Source of the DNA: Burkholderiales bacterium
Lineage (GTDB): Bacteria; Pseudomonadota; Gammaproteobacteria; Burkholderiales; CAIKXV01
Assembly (NCBI GenBank): GCA_019751575.1
Contig: JAIENF010000796.1
Span: forward strand, 1-11,020
Reading direction: 5' to 3'
DNA length: 11,020 nucleotides
Below the pieces are notes generated by a model. That model worked only from the letters and a program-made list of their open reading frames with translations. It was not told where the DNA came from and searched no databases. A program made the translations under genes and the position numbers. Below, one piece after another: positions 1 through 5,720 of this stretch (within the stretch, counting starts at the first letter, position 1; every line of letters starts with the position of its first letter).

Positions 1-609
<609 letters not shown>

Positions 610-619
610 GCGCCGGGCG

Positions 620-670
620 GCCGGAGCCAGCCTGCCCTAGAATAGCGGCAGCACCGGGCCTGGCTCCGGC
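620..670 (+). terminator. Stem-loop after rpoD, possible terminator without a U-tract
   Basis: GCCGGAGCCAG (620-630) is perfectly complementary to CTGGCTCCGGC (660-670), an 11-bp stem starting 10 bp after the rpoD stop. Inside the 29-nt loop a second short stem, CTGCC (632-636) with GGCAG (647-651), can form. No T-run follows, so this is not a canonical intrinsic terminator. It could be a processing or stability hairpin, or an attenuator for readthrough from rpoD into the selenoprotein unit. Confidence 0.45.
638..643 (+). promoter_or_regulatory. Possible -10 element (TAGAAT) for the UGSC unit
   Basis: TAGAAT matches the sigma70 -10 consensus at five of six positions and lies about 95 bp upstream of the selenoprotein start. 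No convincing -35 is visible 16-18 bp upstream in this GC-rich stretch, so the element would be weak, activator-dependent or accidental. It sits in the loop of the hairpin at 620-670. Confidence 0.28.
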
Positions 671-695
671 GCGGCCTGCCGCCGCGCAGCCCTCG

Positions 696-711
696 ATCCG
701 GTGCACCGGAT
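696..711. promoter_or_regulatory. 16-bp perfect palindrome, candidate operator
   Basis: ATCCGGTGCACCGGAT is a perfect palindrome with no central gap. It lies between the candidate -10 element and the ribosome binding site of the selenoprotein gene (GAGGAGG, 724-730). The position and symmetry suit a dimeric repressor site. In RNA it would be only a poor hairpin because there is no loop. No regulator gene is seen nearby. Confidence 0.35.
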
Positions 712-737
712 AGTCGTACCACCGAGGAGGGCGAGCG

Positions 738-1277
738 ATGACTGCCAAGGTTTACCTGATTTCCCCCGAAGCCCCCGTGCAGCAGGGCGAGGCAGCGGGC
801 GCACAGCGCGAAGCGGCCAGCGGCGGCCTGCGCATCGGCGTGCTCGACAATTCCAAGAGCAATGCCGACCATCTGCTGAAGATGATCATCGAGGGCGTGG
901 GCAGGCACATGCCGGTCGCCTCGGTGGTCAGCCTGCGCAAGGCCAACCCGAGCACGCCGGCCCCGAAGGCGATGCTCGACCAGATCGAATCGGAGGCAGA
1001 CTTCGTCGTCAGTGCGATGGCGGACTGAGGCTCCTGCACGTCGTGGAGTGTCCACGACATGGCGGAGCTCCGGAAACGCGGCCTGGTGACTGCGGTCATC
1101 TATTCCGGTCCCTTCCGCAAGCTGGGCGAGACCCAGGCGCGCATCTTCGGCGTGCCCGAACTGCCGCTGATCGAGATCCCGCATCCGCTGGGCGGGGTGT
1201 CGATCGATGAAGTGCGCGAGCGCGCCGACGTGGCCGTGCCCGTGTTCGTCGACCTGATCCGGAAGCACCAGAAATGA
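738..1277 (+). CDS. UGSC-family selenoprotein with in-frame TGA (selenocysteine) codon
   Basis: The start is ATG 738, preceded by a strong Shine-Dalgarno GAGGAGG at 724-730 (7-nt spacing). The frame meets TGA at 1026-1028 and continues open in the same frame to TGA 1275-1277: 180 codons, 179 residues with selenocysteine at 97. Around it the protein reads [24 protein letters not shown], matching the UGSC family, named after this Sec-Gly-Ser-Cys motif, whose other members carry Cys at the first position. Other family-like parts are [17 protein letters not shown] (about 31-47) and EIPHPLGG near residues 143-150. Cys100 is the only cysteine, so Sec97 and Cys100 form a CxxC-like selenenylsulfide pair; a thiol-redox role is inferred, and the biochemical function is not known to me. 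Bases after the TGA fold into a SECIS-like hairpin. Sequence homologous to the family continues after the TGA, which argues against a true stop. Conventional gene calling would give a 96-aa or a 72-aa fragment. A nonsense-mutated Cys codon is the alternative. The gene needs selA, selB, selC and selD elsewhere in the genome. Confidence 0.88.
1026..1028 (+). other. TGA read as selenocysteine (recoded codon)
   Basis: This TGA encodes residue 97, the U of the U-G-S-C motif. The codons after it give [10 protein letters not shown], the conserved family sequence, without a gap or frame change. A SECIS-like hairpin begins at the next base. Confidence 0.87.
1029..1069 (+). promoter_or_regulatory. Bacterial SECIS element (selenocysteine insertion hairpin)
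   Basis: The lower stem is GGCTCC (1029-1034) with GGAGCT (1064-1069): six pairs, one of them G-U. A five-by-five internal loop (1035-1039 and 1059-1063) could hold two further pairs, C1037-G1061 and A1038-U1060. The upper stem is GTCGTGGA (1040-1047) with TCCACGAC (1051-1058), eight perfect pairs, leaving apical loop GTG (1048-1050), or AGTGT if the last A-U pair opens. Counting the U of UGA as 1, the loop G and U fall at 23 and 24, the same positions as the loop G23/U24 recognised by SelB in the E. coli fdhF SECIS as I remember it. The structure lies inside the coding region, as bacterial SECIS elements do. No bulged U equivalent to fdhF U17 is visible. Confidence 0.82.
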
Positions 1278-2395
1278 TCGCGACCGAACGACTGCTCGAG
1301 ATCCCCGGCGCGGCGCTGGAGGTCGACGACGACTTCGAGGGCATCGATGCCTTCGTGCGCGGGAAGAACTGGACCGACGGCCTGCCGGTGGTGCCACCGA
1401 CCGCCGAACGCGTGCGTGCGATGCTCGCCTACTGCGATCGCCCGATCGACGAACCGGTGGCGAAGATCCCGCCGCGCTTCGGCGAGGCGACGCCGGTGCG
1501 CCTGGCGGCCAATGCGGTGATGGCGGGTTGCCTGCCGCAGTACTTCCCGCTGGTGCTGCTGGCGATCGAGGCGCTGTGCGAGGAGAAGTTCAACCTCTAC
1601 GGCATCCAGGCGACCACGCATCCCTGTTCCACCCTGGTGGTGGTGAACGGCCCGGCCGCGCGCGAGATCGGCATGAACGGCGGCCACAATGCCTTCGGCC
1701 CGGGCAACCGCGCGAACGCGACGATCGGCCGCGCGGTACGGCTGGCGATGTGGAACATCGGCGGCGCGATCCCCGCGAGCGGCGACATGTCCACCCATGG
1801 TGCCCCGTCGAAGTACAGCTACTGCGTCGCCGAGAACGAGGCGGCGAATCCGTGGGAGCCGCTGAACGTCGAGATGGGCTTCACCGCAGAGACCTCGACG
1901 GTCACCGTGTATGGCGCCGAGCCGCCGCACAACGTGAACGACCACGAGAGCCTGGACGGCGAGGGGCTGCTGAAGATGATCGCCGGCACCATCGCCCAGA
2001 CCGGTGCCAACAACATCTACTACGCCGGCGAGCCGCTGGTGGTGATCGGGCCCGAGCATGCGGCGTCGATCGCCAGGAGCGGGTTCTCCAAGCGCGACGT
2101 GAAGAACTACCTGTTCGAACATGCACGCGTGCCGCTGGGCAACCTGTCCGACGACAACATCGTGCGCCGCCTCAAGCAGTTCGAGCCCTACCTGCCCGGG
2201 CTGACCGCCGAGCAGCGCGACCGGCCGGTGCCGGTGATCAAGGGCGAGGGCGCGGTGCACGTGATCGTCGTCGGTGGCGCCGGAAAGCACTCGGCGTACA
2301 TCCCGACCTTCGGACCGACGCGCCCGGTGACCCTGCCGCTGAAGCTGAAGGACGGTACGCTGGCGAAGTCGGTCGAGGACTTCAGGCAGGCATGA
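1274..2395 (+). CDS. Uncharacterised protein, partner of the UGSC selenoprotein
   Basis: The gene encodes 373 residues. ATG 1274 overlaps the selenoprotein stop (ATGA), with a modest ribosome site GGAAG at 1261-1265, so translational coupling is likely. I recognise the sequence pattern as a recurrent neighbour of UGSC-motif proteins but know no assigned function. Visible marks are [16 protein letters not shown] (near residues 35-50), [38 protein letters not shown] with a conserved-looking THPC, a glycine/asparagine-rich [20 protein letters not shown], and [14 protein letters not shown]. There is no signal peptide or clear membrane segment, so it is probably cytoplasmic. The many Gly, Asn, His and Cys residues in motifs suggest an enzyme with a bound metal or cofactor, possibly working with the Sec/Cys centre of the upstream protein; this is inference. 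Composition matches the neighbours. The reading frame is secure, the function is not. Confidence 0.9.
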   Translation: MIATERLLEIPGAALEVDDDFEGIDAFVRGKNWTDGLPVVPPTAERVRAMLAYCDRPIDEPVAKIPPRFGEATPVRLAANAVMAGCLPQYFPLVLLAIEALCEEKFNLYGIQATTHPCSTLVVVNGPAAREIGMNGGHNAFGPGNRANATIGRAVRLAMWNIGGAIPASGDMSTHGAPSKYSYCVAENEAANPWEPLNVEMGFTAETSTVTVYGAEPPHNVNDHESLDGEGLLKMIAGTIAQTGANNIYYAGEPLVVIGPEHAASIARSGFSKRDVKNYLFEHARVPLGNLSDDNIVRRLKQFEPYLPGLTAEQRDRPVPVIKGEGAVHVIVVGGAGKHSAYIPTFGPTRPVTLPLKLKDGTLAKSVEDFRQA

Positions 2396-2412
2396 GGGTC
2401 GGCGGCGGTACG

Positions 2413-2441
2413 GCTGCGACCGACTGGGCGTCGGTCGCAGC
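2413..2441 (+). terminator. Strong inverted repeat after the UGSC unit, possible terminator
   Basis: GCTGCGACCGAC (2413-2424) and GTCGGTCGCAGC (2430-2441) form a perfect 12-bp stem with a five-base loop TGGGC, starting 17 bp after the stop at 2395. No T-tract follows, so it would be a non-canonical or Rho-assisted terminator, or a 3'-end stabiliser. It ends 10 bp before the -10 element of the tRNA gene and separates the two transcription units. Confidence 0.55.
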
Positions 2442-2451
2442 GCGCTGCCGG

Positions 2452-2457
2452 TACAAT
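2452..2457 (+). promoter_or_regulatory. -10 element (TACAAT) of the tRNA gene
   Basis: TACAAT lies 21 bp upstream of the tRNA 5' end and matches the sigma70 -10 consensus at five of six positions. It is followed by the GC-rich discriminator CGGCCCC, as is usual for stable-RNA promoters under stringent control. The -35 region overlaps the 3' arm of the inverted repeat and is not a good consensus match. Confidence 0.5.
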
Positions 2458-2478
2458 CGGCCCCGGCACAGGGTACAC

Positions 2479-2555
2479 GGGCCTGTAGCTCAGTCGGTTA
2501 GAGCAGAGGACTCATAATCCTTTGGTCCTGGGTTCGAGTCCCAGCGGGCCCACCA
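2479..2555 (+). tRNA. tRNA-Ile2 (anticodon CAU, probable lysidine-modified)
   Basis: The 77-nt cloverleaf is complete. The acceptor stem is GGGCCTG/CGGGCCC with one U-G pair; the D arm is GCTC/GAGC; the anticodon stem is GAGGA/TCCTT with loop CTCATAA; the T stem is CTGGG/CCCAG with TTCGAGT; A73 and CCA are encoded. The CAU anticodon alone fits initiator Met, elongator Met or Ile2. The initiator is excluded by the paired G1-C72. C4-G69 and C5-G68 are, from memory, recognition features for the lysidine synthetase TilS in tRNA-Ile2, whereas elongator Met has U-A and A-U there in E. coli. Ile2, which reads AUA after C34 is changed to lysidine, is therefore preferred, with elongator Met as the alternative. 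Confidence 0.93.
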
Positions 2556-2901
2556 AGAAAAACAACAGGCAGCAAGCTTGACTGGAATCGGGACGCCGCA
2601 GGATCTCCTCCGGGTCCGGCGGCGTGGGCACACGCCGTGCCCTGTTCCGGCCCTGACCCAATCCCGTTCCACCCAGCGCCCTTTGTCCCGCGTCCGGGTT
2701 CAGCACTCGGCAACGCACCGTTCGCTCGTCCATCGGACAGGGTTGCTTGCTCCGATGTGCCGTATCCGCAACAGGAGTGTCCGCCAACGGCCCTCCCTGT
2801 TTGGATTTGGAAACACCTTTTACTTCAATTTGATATCTTGAAGTCGTGGTATGTCACTTTAAGTTCCGTCAACGCAGGTTTCTTTCCGCCAAGGTGAACC
2901 C
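2556..2901. other. Intergenic region between tRNA and outer membrane protein gene, lower GC toward the right
   Basis: No convincing gene was found in these 346 bases; the ORFs of 86-91 codons on both strands lack family features and good ribosome sites. A short hairpin GGCGTG/CACGCC (2621-2626 and 2631-2636) is followed by no T-run. From about 2795 the sequence becomes AT-richer. ACTTCAA (2822-2828) and TTGAAGT (2838-2844) form a 7-bp inverted repeat with a 9-base spacer, upstream of the outer membrane protein gene and possibly an operator. The promoter for that gene must lie here, but only poor -35/-10 matches are seen (for example TTGGAT 2801 with TTCAAT 2824). No copy of the tRNA 3' end, which would mark an attachment site, was found. 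Confidence 0.5.
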
Positions 2902-3441
2902 ATGAGAAAAATCCTCCTCGCATCCGTAATGGCATTTGTGGCTACCAGTGCGCAAGCTCAGTTGTACGGCGAAGTCGGCTACGCCGTGATCAACGTAAAG
3001 CAGAATGTGAATGGCAACGAGTTCAAGGGGAAGCCGAACGCGATCCGGGGCATCCTCGGTTTCGAGTTTCACCGAAACCTCGCCATCGAAGGCATGGCTG
3101 CGTTCGGCGTGAGGGACGGCGATCTCAAGGTCAACGGTCAGTCGATCACCGGCGTGAAGCTCGAACTGGATAACGCGTTCGGTCTGTACGTGAAGCCGAA
3201 AGCCAGGTTGAACGACAGCCTTGAGGTTTTCGCGCGTGCGGGTGCCATGCGCATGGCAGGCACAGGCTCCGCGGCGGGTTTCGGATCCATCCGTGAAAGC
3301 GAGACAAGCTTGTCCTGGGGCGCTGGCCTGAGCTATTCGATAACCCAGGCGGTCGGCTTGAACGTCGACTACATGCAGTACCTGAACAAGGATGGCTTCA
3401 CGGCCAAAGGCCTTACCGTCGGCGTCGGCATGAGATTCTGA
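2902..3441 (+). CDS. Small outer membrane beta-barrel protein
   Basis: The gene encodes 179 residues. ATG 2902 follows AAGGTG (2891-2896) at 5-nt spacing. Residues 1-19 are a signal peptide (RK, hydrophobic core, SAQA before Q20), so the protein is exported. The mature part has alternating-residue strands such as LYGEVGYAVINVK, AIRGILGFEFHRNLAIEGMAAFGV, AFGLYVKPKARLNDSLEVFARAGAMRMA, SLSWGAGLSYSI and AVGLNVDYMQYL, and it ends GLTVGVGMRF. The terminal Phe is the classic outer-membrane insertion signal. Size and pattern fit the OmpA-like eight-stranded barrel families (outer membrane protein beta-barrel domain). No peptidoglycan-binding domain follows. Its ligand or role is unknown; adhesion or envelope stability are guesses. 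The gene is clearly less GC-rich than its neighbours, and a strong terminator follows. Confidence 0.88.
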   Translation: MRKILLASVMAFVATSAQAQLYGEVGYAVINVKQNVNGNEFKGKPNAIRGILGFEFHRNLAIEGMAAFGVRDGDLKVNGQSITGVKLELDNAFGLYVKPKARLNDSLEVFARAGAMRMAGTGSAAGFGSIRESETSLSWGAGLSYSITQAVGLNVDYMQYLNKDGFTAKGLTVGVGMRF

Positions 3442-3464
3442 TCGACGCGTGGGTGTTTGGAATG

Positions 3465-3489
3465 AAAAGCCGCCTTCGGGCGGCTTTTT
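3465..3489 (+). terminator. Intrinsic terminator, symmetrical (bidirectional type)
   Basis: AAAAGCCGCC (3465-3474) pairs with GGCGGCTTTT (3479-3488) around a TTCG tetraloop, ending in five T residues, 23 bp after the outer membrane protein stop. The A-run on the left gives the same structure on the other strand, so it could stop transcription both ways. Confidence 0.93.
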
Positions 3490-3936
3490 GCGGGACATGC
3501 TGGTTGCTGCGCAGTCCGCCGGGTCGCGGAACTGCGCCAGTGCGCGGCGGGCGGTTGCGCGCGATCGCCGTGACCATCAGCAGCCGTTCGCTGCATTCCT
3601 GCGCATGGAACGGGCCACATGGGGAAGGCTGATCAAGCAGGCAGACATGCATCCCGAATGAGGGAATGCGTGCGGGTCTCCATCCAGTGGGTGCGTGGCA
3701 CGCTGCATTGACGGCTGGCGCCGCGGGCCCCTACACTTCTTCCAGAAGCCTCGCTGTACGCCGATACTGCGCGTGCAGGAACGATGGCCGGAACAGCGGA
3801 GGAGGCATTGGTGCGAGGGCCCGCTTGCCGTGAAGGCGAGCGGCGGCAGCCGTGTCGGCCACCGCACCGCACCGCCCCGGCATCGGTGTGCGGCCGGGCC
3901 AGGTGATCATCGAGCCTAGACAGGAGTCAGCACAAC
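3490..3936. other. Gene-poor region with leader of the hydrolase operon
   Basis: About 450 bases contain no gene I can support. ORFs on both strands (such as 3449-3661, which runs through the terminator) show no family features. The right half is the probable 5' leader transcribed from the promoter at 3708-3737. It contains a hairpin CCGCTTGCC/GGCGAGCGG (3821-3829 and 3835-3843, one G-U pair). It also has an in-frame 40-codon reading frame 3784-3906 (or GTG 3811 behind GGAGGAG 3798-3804), rich in Arg, Pro and Cys, which is more likely chance than a leader peptide. No riboswitch class is recognised. Confidence 0.5.
3708..3737 (+). promoter_or_regulatory. Sigma70-type promoter for the hydrolase-Bug operon
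   Basis: TTGACG (3708-3713, five of six consensus positions) and TACACT (3732-3737, four of six) are separated by 18 bp. This is the best promoter match in the window. Start of transcription would be near 3744, leaving a leader of about 190 nt before the hydrolase ATG at 3937. Confidence 0.6.
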
Positions 3937-5679
3937 ATGACCGCGTTCAAATCCGAGATCCGTGACGGCATGCGCATCGACTGGGATGTGCCCGTCACGA
4001 TGGACGACGGCCTGATGCTGCGCGCCGACATCTTCCGGCCGATCGCCGAGGGGCGTTATCCGGTGCTGATGACCTATGGTCCGTATGGCAAGGGCCTCTC
4101 CTTCCAGGAAGGCTACAAGACGGCCTGGGACATCATGGCGCGCGAGAATCCGGACGCGCTCGCCGGCTCGACCAACCAGTACCAGAACTGGGAGGTGGTC
4201 GACCCGGAGAAGTGGGTGCCCGACGGCTATGTCTGCATCCGTGTCGACTCCCGGGGCGCGGGCCGCTCGCCGGGATACCTCGCGCACAACAACGCTCGCG
4301 AGACGCGTGACTTCCACCTGTGCATCGAGTGGGCCGCGGTGCAGCCCTGGTGCAACGGCAAGGTCGGGCTCAATGGCATTTCCTACTACGCGAGCAACCA
4401 GTGGCGGGTCGCCGCCTCGCAGCCGCCGCACCTGGCCGCGATCTGCGCCTGGGAGGGCTGGAACGATGCCTACCGCGAGTCGCACCGCCATGGCGGCATC
4501 GCCTGCACCTTCCGCAAGAACTGGCAGGAGATGCAGGTCAAGACGGTGCAGCATGGCGTCGGCGAGCGCGGCCGGAAACATCCGGTCACCGGCGAACTCG
4601 CATGCGGCCCCGAGACGCTGAGCGAGGCCGAACTGGAGAAGAACCGCGAAGACATGTGGCGCGCGGTGCTCGAGCGCGAGACCGATACCGAGTGGTATCG
4701 CGAACGCAGCGCCGACCTGTCGCGGGTCGAGGTGCCGGTGCTGTCGGCTGCGAACTGGGGCGGGCAGGGGCTGCACCCCCGGGGCAATTTCGAGGGCTTC
4801 GCCGGGGCGTCTTCCAGGCAGAAATGGCTGGAGGTGCACGGCGGTTCGCACTGGGCGCCGTTCTACACCGACTACGGCGTCGGGCTGCAGAAGCGCTTCT
4901 TCGACCATTTCCTCAAGGGCGTCGACAACGGCTGGGACAGGCAACCCACGGTGCTGCTCCAGGTGCGGCATCCGGGCGAGAAGTTCGTCGAGCGCGCCGA
5001 GCGCGAATGGCCGCTCGCGCGTACCCGATGGACCCGCTTCTACCTCGATCCCGCGGGCATGCGCCTGTCGGACAAGCCGCCGGTCTCGGACGCGACGCAC
5101 ACCTACGACGCCATGGGCGAGGGCGCGACGTTTTCCACCGGTGCACTCGAGCACGCCACCGAGATCACCGGTCCGATCGCGCTCAAGCTGTTCGTGTCTT
5201 CCGCGACCGTGGATGCGGACATCTTCGCCGTGCTGCGGGTGTTCGATCCGGCCGGCAAGGAAGTGGTGTTCCAGGGGGCGCTCGATCCGCACACGCCCAT
5301 CGCCCAGGGCTGGCTTCGCGCCTCCCACCGTGAACTCGATGCGGCGCGCTCGCTGCCCTGGCGGCCGTACCACACGCACCGCGAGAAGCAGCCGCTGGTC
5401 CCGGGCCAGGTCTACGAGCTCGACGTCGAGATCTGGCCGACCTGCATCGTGGTGCCCAGGGGCTACAGCATCGCGCTGAGCATACGCGGCAAGGATTACG
5501 AATACGAAGGCGAAGCGGCGGTGCTGTCGAACATGAAGAACCCGATGAAGGGCTGCGGGCCCTTCGTCCATGACGACGAGACCGACCGTCCGCCGGCCAT
5601 CTTCGGTGGCAAGGTGACGCTGCACACCGGGTCGAAGCACCCGGCCGCGGTCCTGTTGCCCGTCATCCCGGCCGTCTAG
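3937..5679 (+). CDS. CocE/NonD-type alpha/beta hydrolase (X-Pro dipeptidyl-peptidase S15 family)
   Basis: The protein has 580 residues. ATG 3937 follows AGGAG (3922-3926). The family hydrolyses esters or amides (cocaine esterase, acyl transfer, X-Pro peptidase). The N-terminal alpha/beta hydrolase domain (about 15-320) shows the opening VTMDDGLMLRADIFRP, the oxyanion-side YGPYGKG and DSRGAGRSPG, and the nucleophile elbow NGISYYASNQW with Ser149. GGSHW holds the probable catalytic His305. The C-terminal jelly-roll domain (about 340-575) has the typical GPIALKLFVSSATVDADIFAVLRVFDP. The usual acid-bearing GWYDGF stretch is replaced by NWGGQGLHPRGN (from residue 273), and the last Gly of GxSYxG is Ala; this seems typical of a subfamily and need not mean loss of activity. 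There is no signal peptide, so the protein is cytoplasmic. The Bug gene starts 41 bp downstream, suggesting an operon in which the binding protein captures a substrate for catabolism. The actual substrate is unknown. Confidence 0.93.
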   Translation: MTAFKSEIRDGMRIDWDVPVTMDDGLMLRADIFRPIAEGRYPVLMTYGPYGKGLSFQEGYKTAWDIMARENPDALAGSTNQYQNWEVVDPEKWVPDGYVCIRVDSRGAGRSPGYLAHNNARETRDFHLCIEWAAVQPWCNGKVGLNGISYYASNQWRVAASQPPHLAAICAWEGWNDAYRESHRHGGIACTFRKNWQEMQVKTVQHGVGERGRKHPVTGELACGPETLSEAELEKNREDMWRAVLERETDTEWYRERSADLSRVEVPVLSAANWGGQGLHPRGNFEGFAGASSRQKWLEVHGGSHWAPFYTDYGVGLQKRFFDHFLKGVDNGWDRQPTVLLQVRHPGEKFVERAEREWPLARTRWTRFYLDPAGMRLSDKPPVSDATHTYDAMGEGATFSTGALEHATEITGPIALKLFVSSATVDADIFAVLRVFDPAGKEVVFQGALDPHTPIAQGWLRASHRELDAARSLPWRPYHTHREKQPLVPGQVYELDVEIWPTCIVVPRGYSIALSIRGKDYEYEGEAAVLSNMKNPMKGCGPFVHDDETDRPPAIFGGKVTLHTGSKHPAAVLLPVIPAV

Positions 5680-5720
5680 AAGCCAGCGTCCAGTCCTGTT
5701 CGCCCAAGGAGGAGTTTTCC

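Noticed and set aside
1026..1028. TGA as an ordinary stop or a nonsense mutation making a pseudogene
   Set aside because: The position is exactly the U of the UGSC motif, the frame stays intact on both sides, and a SECIS-like hairpin follows directly. A degraded gene would not be expected to keep these.
2479..2555. tRNA 3' end as an active attachment site
   Set aside because: No integrase and no second copy of the tRNA 3' sequence is visible in the window, so only the compositional shift is reported.
3449..3661. 70-codon plus-strand open frame
   Set aside because: It runs through the intrinsic terminator and has no ribosome site or family resemblance.
3784..3906. 40-codon leader peptide of the hydrolase operon
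   Set aside because: The composition (Arg, Pro) is what random GC-rich DNA gives and the start is uncertain, so it is mentioned only as a possibility in the leader.
3916..5640. 574-codon minus-strand open frame
   Set aside because: It lies antisense to the well-supported CocE-type hydrolase and shows no domain.
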